In this document: positions 54,033-61,820 of the stretch, in pieces
How the letters are laid out: each line of letters starts with the position of its first letter
Position numbering within the stretch: position 1 is the stretch's first letter
Source of the DNA: Nocardia sp. MH4
GTDB taxonomy: Bacteria; Actinomycetota; Actinomycetes; Mycobacteriales; Mycobacteriaceae
Reading direction: 5' to 3'
DNA: 64,000 nucleotides
NCBI RefSeq assembly: GCF_019266065.1
Contig: NZ_LPNR01000100.1
Location: 38,602 to 102,601 of the forward strand
Translations under genes and position numbers: made by a program
Notes under the pieces: model-generated
Told to the model about the DNA's origin: nothing
Databases searched by the model: none
What the model saw: only the letters and a program-made list of their open reading frames with translations

Positions 54033-56246
54033 ATGGCACGGGCGGACGCGGCCGGGTCGGCCGCAGCGCGCGAGAGCGCAGGCCGTCGTCCGCCCGTCGA
54101 CCCGCGGCTGTGGCGCTACGCCCGCTCGGTGCGGCCGCACCTGGTGGTGTCGGTGCTGCTCGCGCTGGTCATCACGGCCACGATCGTGGCGATGGCGGTG
54201 CTGCTCGGCCGGGTGCTCGCGGGGGTGATCACCGATCCCGGCAAGCGTGAGTTCGCCGCGTGGACGGGCGAATTGCTCGGCCTCGTGGTCGCGATCGCGG
54301 TGCGCACGGCGGCGAGCTGGTGGCAGGCGCGGCTGGCGCATCGGGCGGGCGCCACGGTGGTCGCCGAGCTCGAGTCGGCGGTGCTGCGGGCCGGAGCCGA
54401 GCTGCCGCCCCGCGAACTCGACGCCCGCCGGACCGAGATCGCGGTGGTCGTCGGGAACGGGCTCAGCGGGTTGCGCGGCTGGTTCACCGGTTATCTGCCC
54501 GCCCTGCTGCTGGCCTGCCTGGTGCCGCCGATCGTGGTGGTGGTCATCGCCTTCCACGATCCGACCTCGGCGCTCGTCGCCATCATCACGGTGCCGCTGA
54601 TCCCGCTGTTCATGATTCTCATCGGCCTGCTCACCCAGGGCCGTGCCGAGGCGACCCTCGCCGCGACCACGCGCCTGTCCGACCAGCTCCTCGATTTGTT
54701 CGCCGGGATGCCGACGCTGCGCGCCCTCGGCCGTGAGGGACCCGACGGGCCGAGCATGGTGCATCAGGTCCGGGCACTGGGGGATTCGCTGCGCCGGCGG
54801 ACCATGCGGGCGCTGCGGATCGCCTTCCTGTCCTCGATGGTGCTGGAATCGCTGGCGACCCTGAGCGTCGCCCTGATCGCCGTCGCCATCGGTCTGCGGC
54901 TGGTCTACGGCGAGATGACGTTGTACGCCGGGCTCGTCGCGCTGATCCTCGCCCCGGAGGTGTACTGGCCGCTGCGGCAGGTGGGGGAGAAGTTCCACGC
55001 GGCGCAGGACGGGATGGCGGCGGCGGACAAGGCCTTCGCGGTGCTGGCGAATTCGGCTCCTGGGCACACGGATTCGATGGACTCCCGGTCCGGCGGGGCG
55101 GTTCCCGGCGCCCGCGCGATCGGTGGGGCCGAAGACGCCGTCGCGGGTGAACCCGGGATAGGCGTCGAGGGTGCCGAAGCGATCGAGCGCGGGGGCGATG
55201 CTGGACGTGCCGACGGCAGGGGTTCGCGAATCGCGGTGCGCGGGTTGACCATCGCCGCGCGATCCGGGAACGCGCCGGATCGCCTGACCGCTGAACTGGC
55301 CCCGGGCCTGGTCACGGTGCTCACCGGACCGAACGGGTGCGGCAAATCGACCACGCTGCAAGCGATTCTGGGCCTGATCTCGCCCGAGGCGGGCGCGATC
55401 CTCGTCGACGGCGCCGACGTCCGCACCCTCGACCCGGACAGCTGGTGGGCCCGCATCGCCTGGCTGCCCCAGCGTCCGGTGCTGGTCCCGGGCACCCTGC
55501 GCGAGAACATCGCACTGCTCGGCGCGCACTCCGCCACCGACCTCGACGAGATCAGCGCCGCGACGGGATTCGACGCGGTGCTCGACGAACTCCCCGACCG
55601 CTGGGATACCAGGGTCGGCCAGGGCGGCCTCGGCCTGTCCCTCGGCCAGCGCCAACGCCTCGCCCTCACCCGCGTGCTGGCCGCCCGCCGCCCCATCCTC
55701 CTGCTCGACGAACCCACCGCACACCTCGACTCCCACAGCGAACAGCGGGTGCTGGCCACCCTGCGCACCCTCGCCGCCGCGGGCGCGACCGTCGTCGTCA
55801 TCGGTCATCGCCCGACCGTGCTGGCCGCCGCCGACGTCGTCGTGGACGTGGAGGGAAGCAGCGCGCCCGGCGCAGGCGCCTCCGACGACCCCGGTCTGCC
55901 GGCTGTGCCCGGCACCAGCACGTCGCCCGATACCTTGCCGGACAACGGCATCGACAGCGAGTGCACCGACCGCGACCACGGCGTCCGGCCGACCGATGTC
56001 GGCGCGGAGTCGCGCGGCGAAGTCGCGGATGGTGGACGGGCGGCAGCGGACGCAGAGCGTGTGTTGCCGGACAGTCCGGCGGACACCATCGGTGAATGCG
56101 GTGAGGCCGCATGGAGCGATAGCGCCGCAACCTGCGGGTGCGGCGCGGTCGGTGCCGAAGAGGGATCGGGCGGTGAAGCGGGCTCGGTGGGCCGAGGCCG
56201 GGGCGGTGCGGTGGTTCGTGGGGTGGTGGGGGTGTCGGTGTCATGA
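54033..56246 (+). CDS. cydD: Thiol reductant ABC exporter subunit CydD, with extra linker and tail
   Basis: CydD with CydC exports cysteine/glutathione-type thiols and is needed to assemble cytochrome bd. The 737-residue protein has a six-helix membrane domain (to about residue 340) and an ATPase domain with Walker A GPNGCGKST (about 432), signature LSLGQRQR and Walker B ILLLDEPTAHLD. It is longer than usual (about 550-600): residues about 345-400 form a Gly/Ala/Glu-rich linker, and about 130 low-complexity residues follow the ATPase domain. The overlap with cydC is ATGA. Confidence 0.9.
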   Translation: MARADAAGSAAARESAGRRPPVDPRLWRYARSVRPHLVVSVLLALVITATIVAMAVLLGRVLAGVITDPGKREFAAWTGELLGLVVAIAVRTAASWWQARLAHRAGATVVAELESAVLRAGAELPPRELDARRTEIAVVVGNGLSGLRGWFTGYLPALLLACLVPPIVVVVIAFHDPTSALVAIITVPLIPLFMILIGLLTQGRAEATLAATTRLSDQLLDLFAGMPTLRALGREGPDGPSMVHQVRALGDSLRRRTMRALRIAFLSSMVLESLATLSVALIAVAIGLRLVYGEMTLYAGLVALILAPEVYWPLRQVGEKFHAAQDGMAAADKAFAVLANSAPGHTDSMDSRSGGAVPGARAIGGAEDAVAGEPGIGVEGAEAIERGGDAGRADGRGSRIAVRGLTIAARSGNAPDRLTAELAPGLVTVLTGPNGCGKSTTLQAILGLISPEAGAILVDGADVRTLDPDSWWARIAWLPQRPVLVPGTLRENIALLGAHSATDLDEISAATGFDAVLDELPDRWDTRVGQGGLGLSLGQRQRLALTRVLAARRPILLLDEPTAHLDSHSEQRVLATLRTLAAAGATVVVIGHRPTVLAAADVVVDVEGSSAPGAGASDDPGLPAVPGTSTSPDTLPDNGIDSECTDRDHGVRPTDVGAESRGEVADGGRAAADAERVLPDSPADTIGECGEAAWSDSAATCGCGAVGAEEGSGGEAGSVGRGRGGAVVRGVVGVSVS

Positions 56247-58162
56247 GTGGAATCGGTGCGGTGCGTGGGGGTTCCGGGCGCGGGTCGCTGGTGCGGGATC
56301 TGCGGGAGATGTGGCAGTTGCTGGCGCTGTCGCCGTGGCGGGTCCTGGTGGCGATCGCCTGGGGTGTGGCGGCGCTGGGCAGCGGGCTCGCGCTGGCCGC
56401 GCTGGCGGCCTGGTTGATCGCGCGGGCCTGGCAGATGCCGCCGGTGCTGTATCTGAGCGTGGCGGTGGTCGCGGTTCGGGCACTGGGGATCTCGCGCGGG
56501 CTGTGCCGCTACCTGGAGCGGCTGGCCAGCCATGATGTGGCGCTGCGGGCGATGACCTCGGCGCGGACCACGGTGTATCGCACACTCGCCCACGCGGATA
56601 TCTGGTGGTGGGGTGGGGCAGCATCGGCCGATCGTCCGGAGATGACGGGGTCGGGCGGAGGGACCGACCTGCGGGCGACAGTGGGCACAGGCCGTGATCA
56701 ATGGGAGCGCGCAGGCGATCTGACAGAACCCTCGGACCGGAGTGGCGACTTGGGGGAGTCTGCGGGCGGGAGCGGCGATCGGGGTGCGATTTCGGGTGGG
56801 GGCGGGGATCTGCGGGAGATGCGGCGGGGTGATCTGCTCGTGCGGATCGGTGCCGATATCGATGATCTCGGTGCGGTCGTGGTGCGGGTGCTGGTCCCGG
56901 TCGCCGTCGCGGTGGTGTTGTCGATCGCGGCGGTGGTGCTGATTGCGTTCATCTCCGTGCCCGCGGCGGGGATTCTGGCTGTCGCCCTTGCTGTTTCGGG
57001 GATGCTCGCACCGTGGCTCGCGGGGGTGGCGGCGCGGGAGGCCGAGCAGGCGGTGCGGGCCGATCGCGCGGCGTTCACGGCGGAGGCGGTCACCGTGCTC
57101 GACCACGCCGCCGAACTGCGGGTGGCGGGCCAGCTCGATGCCGCACTCGCGCAGGCGGACACGGCGATCGAGCGCGCGGTGCGGGCGGAGGACACCGCGG
57201 CGGCGCACAGCGCGTGGGCGGCCGCGGCCACTCCGCTGTCGATCGGCGTCAGCGCGCTCGGCGCCCTGCTGGTCGGCATCGCGGCCTACGGGCCCACCGG
57301 CGGACTCCCCGGCGGCATGACCCCGATGGCCCTCACCATCCTGGTCCTCGTCCCTCTCTCGGCCTTCGAAGCCGTCGGCGCCCTCCCCACCGCCGCGACC
57401 ACCCTGACCACCTCCCGCGCCGCCCTCCACCGCCTCCGTGCCGCCGAGAGGGCCACGATCACCGACGCACCGCTCCCACCCGCCCGCACCGCGACGACGT
57501 CCCACGCGGCCGAGACGACCGGCACGGCCGGGCACAGCGCCGTGGCCCGCACCGAAGCGGACTCGCAGCGAGGAGCCGTCGACGAATTGTCCTCGTCGTG
57601 GATTCCGCTGCCGGAGGGCCGTCGGATCGTCGTCGTCGGGCCGAGCGGGGCGGGCAAGACGACCTTGCTCATGGCGTGGGCCGGCCTGTTCGACACCCCG
57701 CGCGAGGGCGTCACCTTCTTCGCCGAGGACGCCCACCTGTTCGGCACCTCGATCCTGGAGAACCTGCGTGTCGCCAAGGGTGATCTGACGGAGACCGACG
57801 CCGAGGCCGCGTTGCGCGCCGTCGGACTCGGTCCCTGGCTGGCATCGCTGCCCGAGGGGGTACACACCGGGCTCACGGCCGGGGCGGCCACGGTCTCGGG
57901 CGGCCAGCGCCGCCGCCTGCTGCTCGCCCGCGCGCTGGTCGCCCCGGCACGCACCCTGCTGCTCGACGAGCCCACCGAACACCTGGCAGCCGCCGAGGGG
58001 GAACAGCTGCTGCTGGACCTGCTCGATGCGGACAGCGGACTGGTCGCCCCGGATCGGACGGTCGTCGTCGTCACCCACCAGCTCCCGGCTTACCACCGGG
58101 CCGACACGGTCGTCACCGTCGACGCGACCGGCGCCTGCCACGTCGTCCACCCCGCGCGCTGA
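56243..58162 (+). CDS. cydC: Thiol reductant ABC exporter subunit CydC, with atypical ATPase domain
   Basis: The 639-residue partner of CydD has an N-terminal membrane domain interrupted at about residues 119-195 by a Gly/Asp/Arg-rich insertion, a second Ala/Thr-rich linker (about 408-450), then an ATPase domain with Walker A GPSGAGKTT (466), signature VSGGQRRR and Walker B TLLLDEPTEHL. Between Walker A and the ENLRV segment, the usual 25-residue region is shortened, and the Q-loop glutamine appears replaced (FFAEDAHLF). The gene is intact and ends the cyd operon. Confidence 0.88.
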   Translation: MSGIGAVRGGSGRGSLVRDLREMWQLLALSPWRVLVAIAWGVAALGSGLALAALAAWLIARAWQMPPVLYLSVAVVAVRALGISRGLCRYLERLASHDVALRAMTSARTTVYRTLAHADIWWWGGAASADRPEMTGSGGGTDLRATVGTGRDQWERAGDLTEPSDRSGDLGESAGGSGDRGAISGGGGDLREMRRGDLLVRIGADIDDLGAVVVRVLVPVAVAVVLSIAAVVLIAFISVPAAGILAVALAVSGMLAPWLAGVAAREAEQAVRADRAAFTAEAVTVLDHAAELRVAGQLDAALAQADTAIERAVRAEDTAAAHSAWAAAATPLSIGVSALGALLVGIAAYGPTGGLPGGMTPMALTILVLVPLSAFEAVGALPTAATTLTTSRAALHRLRAAERATITDAPLPPARTATTSHAAETTGTAGHSAVARTEADSQRGAVDELSSSWIPLPEGRRIVVVGPSGAGKTTLLMAWAGLFDTPREGVTFFAEDAHLFGTSILENLRVAKGDLTETDAEAALRAVGLGPWLASLPEGVHTGLTAGAATVSGGQRRRLLLARALVAPARTLLLDEPTEHLAAAEGEQLLLDLLDADSGLVAPDRTVVVVTHQLPAYHRADTVVTVDATGACHVVHPAR

Positions 58163-58199
58163 CCGGCATCCGCCCAGCTCAGAGCCGCGAGAAAATCAA

Positions 58200-58228
58200 T
58201 TGCCGACCTCGCGCCGCACCGATAGATT
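58200..58228 (+). promoter_or_regulatory. Sigma70-type promoter with overlapping palindrome
   Basis: TTGCCG (58200-58205), a 17-base spacer and TAGATT (58223-58228) match a housekeeping promoter. ACCGAT-AGATTC-ATCGGT (58218-58235) is a palindrome over the -10 box and could be an operator. Transcription would start near 58235, 73 bases after cydC. Confidence 0.6.
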
Positions 58229-58261
58229 CATCGGTACACAAGAGAGGAGGTGGTCTGAAGA

Positions 58262-58300
58262 ATGTATGTTCATCGGATGCGTGAGGTGGCTGCCCGCTAG
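58262..58300 (+). CDS. Possible 12-codon leader ORF of a small transcript
   Basis: The frame encodes MYVHRMREVAAR. A near-perfect AGGAGGTGG sequence lies 12 nt upstream of the ATG, one of the best Shine-Dalgarno matches in the window. A hairpin follows the stop codon. No plus-strand gene is downstream until glnR, 4.5 kb away, so this looks like an autonomous small RNA with a tiny reading frame. No known family is recalled. Confidence 0.4.
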   Translation: MYVHRMREVAAR

Positions 58301-58336
58301 CAGCTCCACTGCGGGAGATTCCCCAGCGGTGCGCTG
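58301..58336 (+). ncRNA. Hairpin of the putative small RNA
   Basis: CAGC-TC-CACTGCGGG pairs with CCCAGCGGTG-C-GCTG around AGATTC, directly after the 12-codon frame. C-rich sequence (CCCGGCCCCC and GCCCCCGG) follows to about 58375. It may be part of a structured RNA of roughly 150 nt beginning near 58235. Confidence 0.4.
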
Positions 58337-58446
58337 AGCGAATCCCAGGCAGTCACCCGGCCCCCGAGCCCCCGGCCTATCCAACCGGGACCGCCGTGTT
58401 CCCGAACGCGGCGGAATGGCTCGGGGGTCGCTCCATTCGAGATCTG

Positions 58447-59139
58447 TCAGCCGATGTAGCGCTGCAAGCGGGCCGAGAGCCGGGGCTCGAGGGCGCCGTC
58501 GGCGTCGACTCGTTCCTCCACATAGGCCAGGTCGCCGCCGTCGACGATGCCGTAGAGGCGCTTGGCGCCGCCGACGACCGCGCCGGACTGGCTGCGGATC
58601 ACCACATCGGTGGCCAGCTCCCAGGAGGACTGGGTGCGGGCGGTGCCGTAGAACAGCTCGACGATGCCGTTGCTGTGGGTGAGCAGGAGTTCGAGCATCT
58701 CGTCGTCGCCCTCGGTGCCGACGCGCCAGAAGCCGCTCTCACGCAGATCGGGGCGTTCGAAGTTGCCCTCGCCGTCGAGCTTCCAGGTCTGCGACTCCCA
58801 GACCAGGTAGTCGCCGCCGTCGTGCGAGACGACGATCTGCTGGCCGAAGCGGTAGTCGCCGTCGGCGGAGTGGTTGCCCTCGCCCTCGCCGCGCCATACG
58901 CCGACCAGCGGCAGCAACGCCAGCATGGCGTGGTTCAGATCGGGACCCTCGCGCAGATTCGCGGTGTCCTCGGGCAGGGGAAGACCCGGCAGGACCGAAA
59001 TGTTCCGGACGCCGGTCTCTTTCGCCCGTTCGGCGGCGACGTTGACTGCCTCGTCACCGCTGCGACGCTCGGCCGGAGCGCCTTGCTCTGTGCTCGCTCG
59101 CTCGGCCGGATCGGAACCTTCGCTCGCGAGCCCGCTCAT
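58447..59139 (-). CDS. Nitrobindin-like FABP-family protein (Rv0813c-like)
   Basis: The 230-residue protein has a ten-strand nitrobindin (DUF1794) domain from about residue 70, with the diagnostic GVWRGEGEG motif. Nitrobindins bind haem and isomerise peroxynitrite in M. tuberculosis. The proximal-histidine position near the C-terminus reads EPRLSARL, with Arg where haem-binding forms usually have His; this is from memory and should be aligned. The first 45 residues are Glu/Ala/Arg-rich and resemble translated spacer-repeat DNA, so the true start may be later. Confidence 0.75.
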   Translation of the reverse strand: MSGLASEGSDPAERASTEQGAPAERRSGDEAVNVAAERAKETGVRNISVLPGLPLPEDTANLREGPDLNHAMLALLPLVGVWRGEGEGNHSADGDYRFGQQIVVSHDGGDYLVWESQTWKLDGEGNFERPDLRESGFWRVGTEGDDEMLELLLTHSNGIVELFYGTARTQSSWELATDVVIRSQSGAVVGGAKRLYGIVDGGDLAYVEERVDADGALEPRLSARLQRYIG

Positions 59140-59212
59140 GACGCTGCTCCCATGGAGTCCTGAGCGGCGGCCTGCGTGGTTACGCTGCGCTGCCGCCTCC
59201 GGCCGCTGACGC

Positions 59213-59308
59213 TCATGACTCGGTGAAGAGCCGGTAGAAGACGTACAGGCCGAACCAGCCGATGAGGATCGACACGGCGATGAGGAGAATCTCGAAGAAG
59301 AGGACCAC
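59213..59308 (-). CDS. Small membrane protein (31 aa)
   Basis: A GTG at 59308 opens a 31-codon frame encoding one membrane helix ([21 protein letters not shown]) after an LFFE start, ending TES. It lies between the sulfur operon terminator and the nitrobindin gene on the same strand. The hydrophobic composition in a single helix supports a real peptide; function is unknown. Confidence 0.5.
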   Translation of the reverse strand: MVLFFEILLIAVSILIGWFGLYVFYRLFTES

Positions 59309-59343
59309 GAATCGGAGTCTAGCGAGTCCGGTGAGCGGACACG

Positions 59344-59387
59344 AAAACGGCCCTGGTAGTTCCCGCACAGGAACTACCAGGGCCGTT
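59344..59387 (-). terminator. Terminator of the sulfur operon
   Basis: A perfect 18-bp stem (59346-59363 with 59370-59387) and 6-nt loop is followed on the minus strand by TTCG, with the stem ending in a T-run (GTTTTCG). It lies 10 bases after the DUF1416 stop. Confidence 0.85.
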
Positions 59388-59396
59388 GTGAGGTTC

Positions 59397-59702
59397 TTAC
59401 TTCGCGACCTCGACGTCCACCGAGTGGATGCCCGCGCCCTCGGGGCGGACCTCGGCCGAGCCGTTGCCCGACGAGGACAGCGCGCGCAGGGTCCACGAAC
59501 CCGGCGCGGCGAAGAAGCGGAAGTCACCGGTGCCGGAGGCCACGACCTCGGCGGTGAAGTCACCGTTGCCGTCGAGCAGACGCACGAACGCGCCGCCCAC
59601 CGGCTGACCGTCGGCGCTCAGGACACGGCCGGTGATGACCGTCTCCTTCTCCACGTCGACGCCGGCCGGGATGGCCTGACCCTGGGTAGGTGCTGCACAC
59701 AT
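59397..59702 (-). CDS. DUF1416 protein (SseC-like)
   Basis: The 101-residue protein (MCAAPTQGQAIPAGVD, then a carboxypeptidase-regulatory-like beta domain ITGRVLSADGQPVGGAFVRLL) is the counterpart of mycobacterial SseC (Rv0814c), always paired with the CysA-type sulfurtransferase. The role is unknown, probably in sulfur transfer. It starts 4 bases after the cysA stop. Confidence 0.88.
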   Translation of the reverse strand: MCAAPTQGQAIPAGVDVEKETVITGRVLSADGQPVGGAFVRLLDGNGDFTAEVVASGTGDFRFFAAPGSWTLRALSSSGNGSAEVRPEGAGIHSVDVEVAK

Positions 59703-59706
59703 AGAT

Positions 59707-60540
59707 TTACGCTCCCAACTCGATAGGTGCACCGACGAGCGAACCGTATTCGGTCCAGCTGCCGTCGTAGTTCTTGACGTTCTGGTGGCCGAGCAGCTCC
59801 TGCAGCACGAACCAGGTGTGCGAGGAGCGCTCACCGATGCGGCAGTAGGCGATGGTCTCCTTCTCGCCGTCCAGGCCCGCGTCCTTGTACAGCTCGGCGA
59901 GCTCGGCGTCGGAACGGAAGGTGCCGTCCTCGTTGGCCGCCTTGCTCCACGGCACGTTGATCGCGCCGGGGATGTGGCCGGGACGCTGGCTCTGCTCCTG
60001 CGGCAGGTGCGCGGGAGCCAGGATCTTGCCGGAGAACTCGTCGGGCGAACGCACGTCGACCAGGTTCTTGGTGCCGATGGCGGCGATGACCTCGTCGCGG
60101 AACGCGCGGATCGAGGTGTCGGGGGCGGCGGCCTTGTACTGGGTGGCCGGACGCGAGACCGCGTCACGCGAGAGCGGGCGACCGTCGAGCTCCCACTTCT
60201 TGCGGCCGCCGTCGAGCAGCTTGACGTCGTTGTGGCCGTACAGCTTGAAGTACCAGTAGGCGTACGCCGCGAACCAGTTGTTGTTGCCGCCGTACAGGAC
60301 GACGGTGTCGTCGTTGGCGATGCCGCGCGCGGAGAGCAGGTCGGAGAACTGCTCCTGGTTCACGAAGTCGCGACGAACCTGATCCTGCAGGTCGGTCTTC
60401 CAGTCCAGCCGGACGGCGCCCTCGATGTGGCCACCCTCGTAGGCGGAGGTGTCCTCGTCGACCTCGACGAAGACGACGCCGGGGGCGTTGAGGTTCTCTT
60501 CGGCCCAGTCAACGGAGACCAGGACATCGGAGCGAGCCAT
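59707..60540 (-). CDS. cysA: Thiosulfate sulfurtransferase (two-domain rhodanese)
   Basis: The 277-residue enzyme has two rhodanese domains: an inactive N-terminal one and a C-terminal one with the active loop CRIGERSS (C233). It moves sulfur from thiosulfate to a thiophilic acceptor. It matches mycobacterial CysA2/CysA3 (Rv0815c), named cysA there although it is not the sulfate ABC ATPase. It follows DUF4395 by 31 bases and precedes DUF1416. AAAGGAAC lies just before the ATG. Confidence 0.93.
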   Translation of the reverse strand: MARSDVLVSVDWAEENLNAPGVVFVEVDEDTSAYEGGHIEGAVRLDWKTDLQDQVRRDFVNQEQFSDLLSARGIANDDTVVLYGGNNNWFAAYAYWYFKLYGHNDVKLLDGGRKKWELDGRPLSRDAVSRPATQYKAAAPDTSIRAFRDEVIAAIGTKNLVDVRSPDEFSGKILAPAHLPQEQSQRPGHIPGAINVPWSKAANEDGTFRSDAELAELYKDAGLDGEKETIAYCRIGERSSHTWFVLQELLGHQNVKNYDGSWTEYGSLVGAPIELGA

Positions 60541-60571
60541 GTTGTTCCTTTCAGAGATGACTTGCAGGGGT

Positions 60572-61117
60572 TCAGTTCGATGCCGGGCCGGCGGAACTGG
60601 CGTCAGGCCCGGAGGAGGCAGCCTGCGTAACCACGGAGGGCCAGCCAGTTTCGCCGGACGATGCAGTGGACCGGCGGAAGCGGGCCACCAGGGGGTAGAT
60701 CTGGCAGCCCAGGCAAACCCCGAACGCCGCGTTCAGGAACGCCGCGAACAGAGCGAAGCCGGCGAATACCGCGCCGACGATCGGGGAGCCGAGCACGAAG
60801 CCCAGCAGGGAGAGACCGGCGAACGCGAAGCCGAGCAGCTGCGCGAAACGCAGCGGCGGCACGGGCTCGGTCTCGGTGGTCGGACCGTTGCGCGGCGCGA
60901 TCAGCGCGGCGTAGATCCGGCCGTAGGGGTGCTTGGCGGGGCCGCCGGAGGCGCCGATCGCGAACACCACGGCCTGCAGGCCGATCAGGATCGCGGCGGC
61001 GGTGGTCGAGAAGGCGGCGGTGACGAGCACCAGCACCAGCACGCCGGTGGTGATCCAGGCCACGAAGCGCGGCCCGCGAACATCGACGCGAGGTGGGGAT
61101 TCAAGGGAAGTGGTCAT
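60572..61117 (-). CDS. DUF4395 membrane protein
   Basis: The 181-residue protein has four membrane helices (FVAWITTGVLVLVLVTAAF; AILIGLQAVVFAIGAS; FAQLLGFAFAGLSLLGFVLG; IVGAVFAGFALFAAFLNAAF) and a conserved CLGCQIYP cysteine pair at the end of the last. DUF4395 proteins occur with sulfurtransferases and thioredoxins; a thiol or sulfur transport role is inferred. AGGAG lies 9 nt before the ATG inside a possible hairpin. It is the first large gene of the operon led by the polycysteine frame. Confidence 0.85.
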   Translation of the reverse strand: MTTSLESPPRVDVRGPRFVAWITTGVLVLVLVTAAFSTTAAAILIGLQAVVFAIGASGGPAKHPYGRIYAALIAPRNGPTTETEPVPPLRFAQLLGFAFAGLSLLGFVLGSPIVGAVFAGFALFAAFLNAAFGVCLGCQIYPLVARFRRSTASSGETGWPSVVTQAASSGPDASSAGPASN

Positions 61118-61123
61118 CGTGCG

Positions 61124-61140
61124 AACTCCTGCGCTGAGTT
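61124..61140 (-). promoter_or_regulatory. Possible Shine-Dalgarno-sequestering hairpin of DUF4395
   Basis: On the minus strand AACTC-AGCGCAG-GAGTT can fold, with the right arm overlapping the AGGAG of the DUF4395 gene. Upstream, GAACTGCAGTTC (61151-61162) and GATCG/CGATC (61170-61182) are alternative pairing elements. This is what a translation-coupled attenuator needs. Confidence 0.4.
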
Positions 61141-61200
61141 GAGTCAGTGGGAACTGCAGTTCGCCGGGGGATCGTGTCGATCACTCGCGCGGCGGACAGA

Positions 61201-61235
61201 GGTCGGCGTCAGGAATCTCGGGAGAGAAGCCGACC
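61201..61235 (-). promoter_or_regulatory. Hairpin directly after the polycysteine frame
   Basis: On the minus strand GGTCGGC and GCCGACC are complementary, starting 2 bases after the stop of the polycysteine frame. A ribosome stalled on the Cys codons would change its folding. Confidence 0.4.
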
Positions 61236-61237
61236 GT

Positions 61238-61324
61238 TCAGCGGCACAGGCAGCAACAACCACCGAGCCGACACAGATCAACTGTGCGGCGTCGGGTGAG
61301 CATCAGCTCGTGGTCGGATTGCAC
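61238..61324 (-). CDS. Leaderless polycysteine leader peptide (28 aa)
   Basis: The frame starts at GTG 61324, with -10 box TAAACT (61332-61337) exactly 7 nt before it and no Shine-Dalgarno sequence. It encodes 28 residues (MQSDHELMLTRRRTVDLCRL, then GGCCCLCR) and stops at 61238, 120 bases before the DUF4395 start. Five cysteines lie in the last eleven residues, three in a row. In mycobacteria, leaderless short frames ending in runs of Cys codons upstream of sulfur operons act as cysteine-responsive attenuators; this has the same form and position. It should sense cysteinyl-tRNA and regulate DUF4395-cysA-DUF1416. Confidence 0.85.
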   Translation of the reverse strand: MQSDHELMLTRRRTVDLCRLGGCCCLCR

Positions 61325-61331
61325 GGGGAGT

Positions 61332-61337
61332 AGTTTA
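61332..61337 (-). promoter_or_regulatory. -10 box of the polycysteine leader
   Basis: TAAACT on the minus strand, 7 nt from the GTG, so the first transcribed base should be the G of the start codon. Confidence 0.7.
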
Positions 61338-61361
61338 CCCGGTCTCGTCGGGAAATGTCCC

Positions 61362-61382
61362 GGCCCCCCGGAACAGGGGGCC
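61362..61382 (-). terminator. Hairpin after the thioredoxin gene
   Basis: GGCCCCC and GGGGGCC form a 7-bp stem 3 bases after the thioredoxin stop, upstream of the polycysteine leader promoter, insulating the two units. No T-run. Confidence 0.5.
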
Positions 61383-61385
61383 AGA

Positions 61386-61820
61386 TCACACTGTCAGCGG
61401 TTCCAGCGCGGTGCGCAGATCGCCCGCCTTCGGCACGCCTGAGATGCGAAAACGCTCCTTGCCCTCGGCGTCGAAGACGAAGGTCGTCGGCAGCGACAGG
61501 ACGTTGAGTTCCCTTGCCAGCGCGGGGTCGGCGTCGATGTCGATCTCGATGTCGCGCGGGGCGTTCGGAGAATCGGACAGGTCGGCGGTCACGCCGGCGA
61601 CCACGCGGCGAACCGCGTCGCAGGGGCCACACCAGTCGGCCGAGAAGTGCAGCACCGCGGGGGTCGCCCCGGTGACGCCCGCCGCGTCCAGCAGGCGAGC
61701 GCGCTGGGCGGTCTCCGGGTCGAGGGTGGCCGGGCGGACCCGGCCCTGGTTGCGCCGCAGCAGCAGGCCGACCGCGACAGCGGCCAGCACGACGGCGGCG
61801 AGGATGGCTAGTTCGATCAT
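61386..61820 (-). CDS. Membrane-anchored thioredoxin-family protein
   Basis: The 144-residue protein has an N-terminal helix (IELAILAAVVLAAVAVGLLL), then a thioredoxin domain with the active site WCGPC (C64, C67) and the cis-proline loop LSLPTTFVF. It is the counterpart of Rv0816c (ThiX). The RR after the helix suggests that the domain is cytoplasmic. The start overlaps the lmeA stop by ATGA. Confidence 0.9.
   Translation of the reverse strand: MIELAILAAVVLAAVAVGLLLRRNQGRVRPATLDPETAQRARLLDAAGVTGATPAVLHFSADWCGPCDAVRRVVAGVTADLSDSPNAPRDIEIDIDADPALARELNVLSLPTTFVFDAEGKERFRISGVPKAGDLRTALEPLTV

Noticed and set aside
50325..55979. Uninterrupted minus-strand frame of 1884 codons
   Set aside because: It is antisense to pabC and cydABD, is His/Arg/Gly/Asp-rich with no domain, and arises because the third codon positions of the real genes are nearly all G or C.
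58340..58380. C-rich run that recalls the actinobacterial 6C RNA
   Set aside because: The two required hairpins with six-cytosine loops cannot be drawn here.
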